In this document: piece after piece, positions 49,492 to 59,053 of the stretch | Numbering within the stretch: position 1 is the stretch's first letter | Layout: the number at the start of each line of letters is the position of its first letter | Assembly: GCA_944990035.1 (NCBI GenBank) | Contig: CALYLX010000066.1 | Location: 1,364,001 to 1,428,000, forward strand | Direction: 5' to 3' | DNA from: Clitopilus passeckerianus | Lineage: Eukaryota > Basidiomycota > Agaricomycetes > Agaricales > Entolomataceae | DNA: 64,000 bases | Notes under the pieces: model-generated | The model's input: the letters and a program-made list of their open reading frames with translations, nothing else | What the model was told of the DNA's origin: nothing | Database searches by the model: none | Translations under genes and position numbers: made by a program

Positions 49492-50160
49492 TCATTTTCT
49501 CGTCACCACCTCGAACTTCTCTATCAGAACATCCAAATTCCCAGACTCCTTCTCCGCCGGTCGCGCACCATAGAACCCAACCTTGATCTCCTTGTTCTTC
49601 GTTTGTCCCGGTCCCTTCGCAAACACCCACGTAACCTCCCTCGTGATTTCTCCCCCAATCTTAATAAACAAACTCGTCGTATTCCCCGTCTCTCTTTCAA
49701 ACTCCACCGTGGTCCTCACCCTCCCATCGTTCGGATTGGTAGTATTCGCAGTAGGAGGCGCGACCGTCCAATCTGCACCCCTCCCATCCCCAGTAGTAAC
49801 CACACTACTCCTCTTCGGCTCACCATCCGTATATTCCAACCCGGCTTTGATCCATTTATTCTGATCCTCCGGGAAGACGATGACCAACCCTGCTTGGTCG
49901 TACAGCTGAACTGGTTTGAAGGATACCGTGACGCTTGCTTTGAGGAAGAATCCTAACGGGACGGATGCGACGAAGCTAGGCTGGGTTATGGTGACTAGTG
50001 GAGAGTTATCAGGTCCGACTGGATGGTCAAATGCAGCGGGTTTGAGCCATAGGTCGGTTACGGGCGGGACGGTGAAGTTGAATGGGAAGGTGGTTGGTGC
50101 GGCCTGGGTCGTATGTAGTGGCTGGAGGTGGAACGGCGCCGAAGCGGGTGTGAGTGACAT
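49492..50160 (-). CDS. DUF1349 / Ree1-like protein, copy D
   Basis: Intronless, 222 residues, from ATG 50160 (MSLTPASAPFHLQPLHTTQA; the longer open frame upstream to 50346 uses no better start). Family blocks: FTVPPVTDLWLKPAAFDH, LYDQAGLVIVFPEDQNKWIK, GLEYTDGEPKRSSVVTTGDG, GRGADWTVAPP, GRVRTTVEFERETGNTTSLF, REVTWVFAKG, KEIKVGFYGARPA and DVLIEKFEVVTRK. It is the most divergent copy, with extra residues in the loop after TWVFA. It converges on copy C with a 270-bp gap. Confidence 0.84.
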   Translation of the reverse strand: MSLTPASAPFHLQPLHTTQAAPTTFPFNFTVPPVTDLWLKPAAFDHPVGPDNSPLVTITQPSFVASVPLGFFLKASVTVSFKPVQLYDQAGLVIVFPEDQNKWIKAGLEYTDGEPKRSSVVTTGDGRGADWTVAPPTANTTNPNDGRVRTTVEFERETGNTTSLFIKIGGEITREVTWVFAKGPGQTKNKEIKVGFYGARPAEKESGNLDVLIEKFEVVTRK

Positions 50161-51067
50161 TTTAACTGATGGGCCGATATTGGTGGAGGTAAGAAAAAAA
50201 AAAAGGCAAGGCTCGGAAGGCGAGGAGAAGAAGTGAGCGAGGAGCGCCGGTTGGTCAGGTTTTATAGGGTTTGTCTCAGGCCGTACTAAAAGAACACGGA
50301 ACCAGACGGGTTGGGACGTGAGGTACTCCTCGCGTACCCCGGACATTGCGATGAATTACGACATATAGACAGGTGGAAGGGTGCTGAGAACTCTTGGCAA
50401 CCCAAGAAGTCAGCCACGAAGCGACGAAGAAGCAACGACCTTCATGGCCATGCGGGGTAGGATGGCCGGCAATTTATCGGAGAATTAGTTATTCACGGGG
50501 GCCAAATGTTTTGTGCGCTCTAATGTGGGTTCCGGAGCTTGGGGTCCTGGCCAGCTAAGAAAGTGGTGTTTAATTGTACACAACAAGCAGTATAAGTGCT
50601 TATTCTGAGCCATCCACTGAACGGTGACCTCGAGTCGCACATGTCGATGATTCAGAGTCTCGAGAAGTCGGGGCTGCCCTCCCCAAGCCTAAAGAAACCA
50701 AAATGGAAATGATATGGGTATTGACACTGACGGCGGCTTAGTAGACACCACAGTTGTCATGGCTTGATGGTGTATCTACATGGCTGTGTGTAAAGCACGA
50801 GCCATGTTGTTCGGGATGTCAGGTTCGAATCCACCGGATAACATATTCAAGTATTTGACGCTTTTGCTACCCGTATCATTGAGTTCTACGTCCTCTTCGA
50901 AAAGTACGTTCATTCATAAGATGAGCCAGCTTTCCCAGCTTCCCAGAAATACTCCCCATCCTTTAGAGGTAGGTACCTCCGAAAGCTTTGAGTAGGACAA
51001 GACGTCCACTATATTTTCTCCGCATACAATGTACCAGGGTGGTGGGTAAAAACATAAACGCATGGTA
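50161..51067. other. Region upstream of DUF1349 copy D, with a tRNA-like fragment
   Basis: Holds the copy-D TATA (TTTATA on this strand at 50261-50266) and a 14-A run near 50192. A fragment at about 50759-50832 has an imperfect box A (TGGCTTGATGG) and a perfect box B (GGTTCGAATCC) but lacks pairable tRNA stems. I treat the latter as a possible tRNA-derived relic, not a tRNA gene. Confidence 0.4.
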
Positions 51068-52829
51068 CTACGCCGTAGGTTGCACAGGAAACCAACGGTT
51101 GAATATGTTTGATGGATCGTACATCATTTTCACCTTCTGCATCCTTGCGTAGTTTTCCCCGAACTTGAGTTTTGTCTTCTCGTATACCGAGTCTTCTCCC
51201 CCACGAGAATAGTTCGCATCACCATCTATCGCCACGAATAAAGTCAATAAACACTGGGTCTTAGGAAAGGAATAAAATCAAAACTAACCATAATTCGTGT
51301 AGCTCTTATTCCCATCCATCTTCCCATCCGTGAAAATCTCACCCAACTCCCTCGCCAGCTCTCTCGCTACCTCCGTCTTCGTTCTCTCTTCACCTCCAAG
51401 CATCACCTTCTCGCCATCCGTTTCTCCGGGCCAGCTGAGGTGCAAGACGACACTGTACGGTTTATCGTTGCTGTCAACCAACGAGGTTCGACTGAAAGCA
51501 GTCGCCTCACTTGGGACACTTTGAAGCTTTGCGGGAGGGTGGTAGTCGAACATGAACTTCGCCTGTATACCCCCATACATGCCCTTTGGGGCCTGGGAGA
51601 TGGTAAGAGCGCGAGTAAGGGCGGCGGCGAATGTGGTATAAGGTACGGTGGCGAGGGAGAGGGCGACGCCTTTAGTGTAAACCCCTGCGCCGGGTTTGGC
51701 CGCGAATTTCTGTGGGGAGAGCATGGTTAAGGGGTAGGTAAATCAAGGAGAGGGGGAATAGCCTACGAGGAAGTCATTAACGGACTCGTATGGCATTTCG
51801 GAGGTTCTGTCAACGATGGGTCCTATAAAGTTCGGTTTATCAATACGGAGATAGCTCAGTCTGGTAGTAGGATCGACTTACCAATGTCTAGAAAAGCCTT
51901 GAAGTTGTTCCTTCCTTCCTCTTCTGATCCGTTGTAGAATGGCGCTATTATAATCGCGGGCTTTCCCAGTTCAAACGAGTCAGCTTCGTCTGGTGGAGAC
52001 ACCGGATAGAGCGCTGTACCTTTCCATCTGGTCCAAGCCCAGCGATTTGCATCATACTCTCCTTCTCCCCAGCCGTCTCCCACCACTTCCTAGTAACTTC
52101 AACAACTTTCTCGGCTTTGTCGATCGAGTATATCAAAATCCCGAAGTAAACCGTTGCCCGTTGGGGATGCAACTGGAACACGAATTCTGTGACGACCCCA
52201 AAGTTACACCCTCCACCGCGGATGGCCCAGAATAGGTCTGGTTGGGATGCAGCGGATGCGGTGAGGATGGAACCAGAGGCAGTTACGATCGTAACTTGGA
52301 CGAGGTTATCGATTGCCAGTCCGTAGGAGGATGTTAAGAAGCCGTAGCCTCCGCCGAGAGTGAAGCCTCCTACACCAGTCTAATATTGAGGTTATCAGCC
52401 TCTGGGATTCACAAGTGCGTGTGATGAACTCACGGTGTTGATAGTCCCGGCAACGGCTGCTAAGCCATACTTGATTGCCTCCTTATCGACTTTCTCCCAG
52501 AGGGCGCCTCCACCGACGTATCCCAGCTTCTCCTTCTCGTCGACTCGGACGTGATGAATGTACTTCGATAGATCAATCACTAGCCCTCCTTCGACCGATG
52601 AAGACCCGGCAAGGTTATGGCCGCCTCCGCGGATTGCTATCTGGTAGTCCTGGGAATTAGCGAAGGAAAGAGTGAGGGCGACGTCGGCCGGGTCTTTGGG
52701 GAAGACGACAAGAGAGGCAGGGCGTTCAGTGTTGACTGCGAAACGGCGAATGGAGGACTGGTAGTCTGGGGATGTCGGTAGAATGACATCACCTTTGAGA
52801 GAGACTTCAAAGGTTTCGAGACAGTTCAT
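51068..52829 (-). CDS. FAD-linked oxidoreductase, berberine-bridge-enzyme (BBE) type, copy 1
   Basis: Vanillyl-alcohol-oxidase-fold flavoenzyme. Starts MNCLETFEVSLKGDVILPTS at 52829. The FAD-binding PCMH half has ASLVVFPKDPADVALTLSFA and the covalent-flavin histidine in IAIRGGGHNLAGSSSVEGGL, then GYVGGGALWEKVDKEAIKYG, FTLGGGYGFLTSSYGLAIDN and FWAIRGGGCNFGVVTEFVFQ. The BBE C terminus reads FGENYARMQKVKMMYDPSNI then FNRWFPVQPTA, with TAG at 51068-51070. About 470 residues, several short introns. A signal peptide is absent, so it is likely intracellular. The second covalent Cys of bicovalent members is not seen (TINTTGVGG in its place). Substrate unknown: sugar oxidation or a step in secondary metabolism are options. 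Confidence 0.85.
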
Positions 52830-54010
52830 GAGGATAGTAGAGGTAGGTTATCAAGCCGGCCGCCTGCTGGAGGGCATTTATCAAGTGCATCTGGCCGCAA
52901 ACGATGAATGGGGGGCTGTGGCACTGCTTACGATCAGGTTGTCCCTCATACCCTGGCGGTTCTGTAGCAGTTCCTCGAAGGTTGAAAGCATATGAGTTCA
53001 TCTGTTTCCATATTCCACTGAAGAACCCGTCTATTGTCGTCGTTCATCACCAGCGTGTAATCAACGAAAACCAGGGAGGAAGTCGATTTGTTCGTATTAA
53101 ATTAGCCCGACCAGCCACGACAGTGCTCAGCCACGTATCCCCCGCCGCTTCTAAGCCTAAGACCCAAATCCTTTGCAAGCGCGAACAAATAGGCATTGTG
53201 TTTCCACCCACTCCTCATGCGAGCATCCAACGGCTTCCGCCGGCCAGAATTCAGAGGAATTTCTTCCACCGATACCTCTGAAGTGGGAATGGACCTCGGT
53301 TGCAACGCTTTCTCGCAAACTAACCAAATTGCGCCCCCTGGGATGGTCAACGCCCATATCCCGGAGACTCAAAGCCACCGAGCCTTCCGAACCCTCATCT
53401 CCGCTTCTGATCCGCATACCCATCGATCTAACGTCGATAGTGAAGGCGAGGCCATCTAGTTGACGAATATGAGGGTCAAACCAGCCGGTGGCATCCTTTG
53501 CCCCACCGCCATCTATCAATCAATGTTACATGAAGCCTATAGAGCTGAGCTCGTGATATCTTTTGATCCTTCCATAACTACATCAGTAGCTCGAAAGAGT
53601 TGATCATGTCCTCGACACACTGGGATGCGAGTAATCTTTGTGGGCCTACAGCATTTCTCCCGCAGAATTACCAGAACTGAGTTCGATTGCAAACGGTGTG
53701 TTTCACTAGATCTGCTTCAAACTCTGAACTATACCCCAACCCTGACCTGTTTAACAGAAAGGAAAGAGAGCGCTCTATGCAGAAGAGGTCACACCGCTTT
53801 AGATCACGACCACCGCCGCTCATTACTCCATACCCCACTGATCCTAGTCCCTTTTCCCGGTGATCGAAGACCTAACACGAGGCTGCGCTGATATGAAAGC
53901 TGCCATCTTGATCGATTTATCGGGTTTGGAGGGGATCGTCTAGCTGTATAAACAGCTCTCGTTCCTCCATCCCAGCGCTCATCGATCCACCTAGTCGAAG
54001 CATCTTCGCC
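52830..54010. other. Divergent promoter region of the two flavoenzyme genes
   Basis: 1.18 kb between head-to-head paralogues. It contains the copy-2 TATA at 53947. A reverse frame at 53157-53519 (LDGLAFTIDVRSMGMRIRSG..) is open for 120 codons but matches no family I know and has no paralogue in the window. It could be a gene fragment. Confidence 0.4.
53947..53952 (+). promoter_or_regulatory. TATA box of flavoenzyme copy 2
   Basis: TATAAA 58 bp before the ATG at 54011. Confidence 0.5.
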
Positions 54011-55762
54011 ATGTCTGACCTCGCTTCCTTCAAATCGTCTTTCAAAGGCGACATCGTCACATCCTCTGACGACAACCATGCAACATCCATCGCACGGTGG
54101 TGCGTTACTTCCGAACGCAAGGCACAGGTCGTTGCATTTGTCAAAGACGCAGAGGACGTTTCTCTGGGCCTGAAGTACGCGAGGTCCAACGATTTACCAA
54201 TCGCCATTCGTGGCGGTGGACACAGTCTTGGTGGATCCTCCTCCGTTGAGGGTGGTCTGGCCATTGACCTTTCAAGACATCTTAGCACCGTTCGTGTTGA
54301 TAAGGAGAAGGAGTTGGCGTACATTGGAGGTGGTAGCATCTGGGAACAGGTGGATAAGGAAACCATAAAATATGGACTGGCGCTCGTTGCAGGAACGGTC
54401 AACACCGTAAGCAGTCTCATCTCGGTTAAGGGAATGGTGTACTCACATAATGCGCTATCTAGACTGGTGTCGGAGGGTTCGTGGTCACTTTCAGCCCGAG
54501 TTCGCATTCGTAGTTGACCTCGTAACAGTGTCTCAACCGGTGGAGGCTATGGCTGGCAAACTTCCTCACATGGACTAGCCGTCGATAACCTCGTTCAAGC
54601 AACGGTCGTCGTCGCATCTGGAGAGGTTGTCACAGCTTCCTCGACCTCCCATTCTGACCTCTTCTGGGGTATCCGAGGCGGAGGCTCCAACTTCGGTGTC
54701 GTCACCGAATTCGTGTTTAAGCTTCATCCTCAACAGCCCACCGTCTACTTTGGTATGTTGGCGTTCACAGCAGATCAGGGCGAGAAGCTGTTGGAGGTTA
54801 CAAAGACGTGGTGGGAGACCGCAGGAGAAAAGCAGGGGATGATGCAAATCCCCCTCCTTATGCCTGATGGAAATGTGAGTCGGCCACCTCAGTCGTTCGG
54901 CGTTTGGTTTGTTCATGATGGTTCTGACAGCCCACCATCCTCGCATTCCCGTTCTATAATGGCACTGTGGACGAGGGAAGGGAGAACTTCAAAGCATTCC
55001 TCGACATCGGTGCGTTTCATTCACGTTCCTTGATGTTTCGCTTTCTTAAGCTTGCACAGGTCCTGTGATAGACAACACGGCTGAGACGCCTTACGAAGTT
55101 GTCAATGGCGCTCTCGTACGTGCGGACCTACTATCTCGAATCATCTACTTAATCACTGTCCTTCCCAGAACTTCGCTGCTGCACCTGGTCAAGGTGTCTA
55201 TTGCAAACCCGTCTACAGGACCTCCCCCGACCCGGCTGCTTTCTCTGCCGCCTTCCAACGCTGCCTAGAGATCAGCAAATCACCCGAATACCACGGTATC
55301 CAAGCCAAAATGCTCTTCGACTACCATCCTACAGGCAAGATCGACGCACTACCTAAAAATGTAGCTGCCTTCAATCGAGGACTTCCGAAAGCCCACAATA
55401 TCGTATTGCATTTCTCATGGCTCGGTGCGGAAGATAAGGAATTACATGACGGAAAGCTGAAGGTCGACATCGCTAGGGAGTTGGCGAAGGAGGTCGGTGA
55501 TCTTATTACCGGTGGAAAGATGGCGTCAAGTATAGGGTACACAAACTATGGTTCGCCTTTAACGTCTTATCCACCAGATTCCTTGTCATTGACTTCATTC
55601 GCTTTCTTAGATGGCGATGCCTGCTTACCGGGTACACCAGAGGAGGTCGAAGCTAGGGCCAAGGTCGCATTTGGAGAAAACTATGCTCGACTTCAGACTG
55701 TCAAGAAGCATTACGACCCCGATGTCATCTTCAACAGATGGTTCCCCATCACGCCTGCGTAA
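54011..55762 (+). CDS. FAD-linked oxidoreductase, BBE type, copy 2
   Basis: Divergently transcribed paralogue of the 51-kb gene, starting MSDLASFKSSFKGDIVTSSD. The covalent-flavin motif is IAIRGGGHSLGGSSSVEGGL. VAGTVNT is joined to TGVGG and then, over a 52-nt intron starting GTTCGT (about 54474-54525), to VSTGGGYGWQTSSHGLAVDN. FWGIRGGGSNFGVVTEFVFK, NFAAAPGQGVYCKPVYRTSP and VAFGENYARLQTVKKHYDPD follow, ending FNRWFPITPA. The last intron (after YTNY, before DGDACLPG) matches the position of the last intron in copy 1, so intron positions are shared. All motifs are intact. Probable intracellular flavin oxidase or dehydrogenase of unknown substrate. Confidence 0.85.
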
Positions 55763-56794
55763 TCTTTATTGTTTTGTTTAAAGTTCCTTCGTATAGCAGA
55801 ATCAATCAAACCTACTTATGCTTCGACATCGTGTTTTGACATGGAACCATCACCTTGTCCACCAAGGTCACTTCCAAATGGCATAATTGTAGCTGTGAAT
55901 GCGTTACGATGCGTCAAAAGCCTCTTCGGAGTCTGTAATCCCCCTTTGCGAGCTTCTGTCATGCATCGGCCCCGTGAGGGCGCCAGTAAAGATCTCGATT
56001 CGCTCACAAATTCACCGTTCATGTATTAGGATATTTCTCTCGCCACTGACACGGGTGGTCAAGGTCCCTGCCGGCGAACCACGGCCCCATTTTAGATTTC
56101 CTAAATCAAAGGACAAGCTTGGACCTCCGTACCCGTAGTTCCTCCACCTTTGAACCACTGATGGGGTTAAAAATAGGATATGAGCATTGACAGATGGTCA
56201 ACATCAGTCCAAGGTTACTCACTCCCAGACTTTCAACGGACTCAATAAGCTCGTCAGATGTACAACGACCTCTGCCTTCGGGCAGGTACTTGAATCCTGG
56301 AAGCCTGTACATACGTGGACCCTTGAAAGACCCTGAGACGGAAACGAGATGCTCGCGAATGGGATATGCTACAGCTTGATGTATTGGACACATCATCAGG
56401 ATTTGCATACGCCTCCTATTGCAAGGAAATAAGACAAAAAAGATCGCTAACTCGATTGCTACGTCCTTGGAAGGGAGTCAGGCTCATGTATATTATGGTG
56501 TCTGAATCATTGAAAGCTCGAAGCTAACCGCACGGGTTACCACCCGGCGAATCCTGGATTTCGTCCAAGCTCGCCACTGCCAAAAAATGCATGCATGGAT
56601 TTGACGAATAATATCGTTGGAGTTGATCCCAACTTTGGTGGGCTCGTTACAGGTTTCGACCTTGACGGTCTAAACCATTGGGCTATTGGACCCTCGTTAG
56701 TATGGATCTCTTAAAATTGCCTATATTGTTCATTCAGACACGGGAGCCAAACCCAGCACCGCACGTACAAGAAAATGAATACACAATTCTAATT
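55763..56794. other. Gene-poor region with SINE-like copy at its right end
   Basis: No supported coding gene. A reverse frame at 56106-56408 (FKGPRMYRLPGFKYLPEGRG..) is open for 100 codons but unrecognised. The tRNA-derived repeat at 56613-56760 is listed separately. Confidence 0.4.
56613..56760 (-). repeat. tRNA-derived SINE-like copy, uninterrupted
   Basis: On the reverse strand, box A TAGCCCAATGG (56675-56685) is followed at tRNA spacing by box B-like GGGATCAACTCC (56619-56630), with an anticodon-arm-like segment CAAGGTCGAAACCTGTAACG between them. Just upstream is a second T-arm-like piece, GCTGGGTTTGGCTCCCGTGT (about 56737-56756). The same two-part order recurs at 62569-62985. The stems do not pair well enough for a working tRNA, so a Pol III-derived repeat is the best reading. 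Confidence 0.55.
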
Positions 56795-57823
56795 CTAGTT
56801 AAAGTCATTTTTACATGGGGAGCGAGTTCGCTTTGAGATATTCAAACAGGCGATCAAGTAGAGGTGTCCTGGTGGAGGAAAAACCTCATTCAGGCACTCT
56901 ATAATGTAATCCTGTGTAACCCTGGGATGCGCGATCCTTGTCCGGTCATCGCCAATCGATGACTTCTTCTCTAGGAAAGTTGTAGCAACTTTGGTAACAC
57001 TCTCCTCGATGTTTGGAAGGACGTTTTGAGCAACTTTTTTCTTGCTTGCCAGAACACGAGATTTATTCGCTGCATAGTACAAGTCCCGAACTAAAGACTT
57101 GTAAGCCATATGCCCACAAAAGGCCTGCGCGATTCTCACATGAGGTAATGTCACACTGCAATAAGCTTGCTTCATGTTTTCCCAGGTATTCTCGCCATAT
57201 GAATTCGTCCGTGGCTGGGCAAGTAGGTAAGCTGCTGTCCAGAATCTAGAAGATTACAACTTACCATCAAGTATGAGCGATTCTGCTTGCCATTTCATCA
57301 TTATCTCCTCTTTGGCCTTCATTTCCTCCTTAATTGCCTTCATTTCCTCCTTTAGCGCCAAGATACTAACTTTCTGGTCTTGGAGACTTTTAAGGAGAGC
57401 CTGTAGAATGTGAGAAAACGACGGCTGGGATAAGTATATAAACTTACATTGTTACTTGTATCTTCATCTCGACTAGATTCAACATTTTTGACTCCGCCCC
57501 ATCCTTGGGTGACCTTTTCGAACGTGTATTGGTTGAGGTTATTTCTTTCAGACAGTGCGAGAGCGTCTGCGATGGTACGTCCTGAAGTGCTGGCTGGAAG
57601 ATCTTCTTCCAGAGCCCATTGAAGTAGTTCGCACTCGGATTTCTGTGAGCCTACTGGGGAAAGAATGGTCGGATTAAGTGAGACCTTGACCGTCGAGACG
57701 GTCTCCGTCTTCGCCACCAGCTGTTGGCGCTTGAAAGTGCAGGCTACCGCTGTGAATTTTCGTTGAAGTAAGAGGATCAGATGAGCTACAATTGGGCATA
57801 CCTTCTATCTTGGTCGAGGACAT
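56795..57823 (-). CDS. Small hypothetical coiled-coil protein
   Basis: I do not recognise this family. Exon 1 is MSSTKIE (ATG 57823) joined over a clean 50-nt intron to AVACTFKRQQLVAKTETVST. The following exon has GSQKSECELLQWALEEDLPA and QYTFEKVTQGWGGVKNVESS. A third exon, ALLKSLQDQKVSILALKEEM followed by two near-identical KAIKEEMKAKEE-type heptad blocks, is a short coiled coil, encoded by a direct repeat of TTCATTTCCTCCTT on the + strand (57320-57352). The C-terminal exon may be MKQAYCSVTLPHVRIAQAFC.. (to 56795) or another frame, because the intron near 57250 is unresolved. Expression is uncertain. Confidence 0.45.
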
Positions 57824-57959
57824 TGGGCGAGATTTGGGCGAGAGGCAATGTGATCGTTAAAACTCAATGGTTGAAATGGGGGGAACAGACATTGATTACC
57901 ACAGATCGGATGAGTCATGTCACGCTGTATGGTCAAATCGCTTCTCTCCAGTACTCATG

Positions 57960-58305
57960 CTTATTTACGACGCAGATCGAGTATCATCCCTAACTCCTCG
58001 TCCACCTCGAGCCCGTACTTGAAATCCACGCCGAACAGGGGATAGTTACTAAAGCCTTCGGCCCTCTCACACCCAGTATCCTTCGCCACCCTGGTGGCCC
58101 TCTCAAACCTGTCCTTGAGAAGATCGCGCTGCGACTATCTATGGATACGGGTGAACCAGTTTACCTTGCAACTGTACTTCTCCTTTGGACGAAGGCTCAA
58201 CGGTTACGGCTAGCGGGAATCCTGACCGTATCAAGCAACTAGCAGAGATCGCTTATTTGCCTGACGGTCTGCTCACCCTGGAAGAAGTAAACGAGGGGTC
58301 GGAAA
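57960..58305 (+). pseudogene. Aldo-keto reductase C-terminal relic
   Basis: The translated frame gives TQIEYHP, an in-frame TAA where family members have another residue (usually Tyr or an equivalent), then VLEIHAEQGIVTKAFGPLTP, ILRHPGGPLKPVLEKIALRL and VLLLWTKAQ. One frame shift near 58195 then leads to TASGNPDRIKQLAEIAYLPD and GLLTLEEVNE. These are the QVEYHP, GIVxxAYGPL, LLLxWxxxxG and TSSxxxRIxE segments of aldo-keto reductases. The N-terminal half with the catalytic Tyr and Lys is absent. It is a truncated, doubly disabled gene. Confidence 0.75.
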
Positions 58306-59053
58306 AACGGTTCATTTCCGACATTATGTACTTCGTTCCTTCTCATTTCTGTCAGCATATGAATATAATAAAATTCCTTGTTACAGGCTGGAGCGATGCA
58401 GAAAGACTTCCCTCTTCCCAATCTCCCTGATGGACAGTAGATTCTCGATGATAGGTATCGATAGGTAGATCGTGTCACAGAGAAGTTCGATCATGAAGAT
58501 GCGGCCGATGTACAAAGGAACCACTGAACCGCTATGGCTTGCGTGGTTTAGGATCGATATAATCAACCAGGGCAACCATTCGCTTGTAGGTCTTTCCCAT
58601 TCCAGAGCTCCACGGTGAGAATAAGCTCATAGCAAGGGAAAAATGGGACAATTGTTTCTTAAATACCCACCGTCCCTTGGGTAGAAACTGAGAGTTGCTA
58701 AAAGATGAATTCCTACAGCACATTATGGAGGAAGCTGCCTCTGCTGTTGACCCAACACATACCGATGGAACCACTGCACCATCGCAGCTTGTGTAGCTCA
58801 GAACTGGGGGTTAACCATGCAAAGCTGACAATGCCGAATAAGAAATCACTGGGTTTCCACCCATAATGCCATGACAATGATACCGCTAGACCATCGTGGC
58901 TTGATCAACTGACAACAGAGTTGTTCATGATTGGTTCACCTAGATTTTATGCGAAATCCGTTCGGCCTCAATATCCGATTGATGGAGAACACATGATACG
59001 AATCTACGAACACGCCTCTACGAAGTGGTACCTTGTTTCCATCTCCATCTTCC
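58306..59053. other. Repeat-rich spacer with three box-A-like tRNA motifs
   Basis: On the reverse strand three similar units occur. One at 58873-58902 reads GCCACGATGGTCTAGCGGTA and onward. One lies at about 58767-58791 (GATGGTGCAGTGGTTCC). One lies at about 58517-58542 (AGCGGTTCAGTGGTTCC). Each resembles the 5' half of a tRNA with a Pol III box A, but the downstream box B is weak or missing. They look like tRNA-derived repeat remnants. No coding gene is supported. Confidence 0.5.

Noticed and set aside
50759..50832. tRNA gene upstream of DUF1349 copy D
   Set aside because: Box B is perfect, but the T-stem and acceptor stem do not pair and box A is imperfect. At most a tRNA-derived relic.
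53157..53519. 120-codon reverse frame between the flavoenzyme genes
   Set aside because: No recognised family, no clear start context, and overlapping frames of equal length on the other strand.
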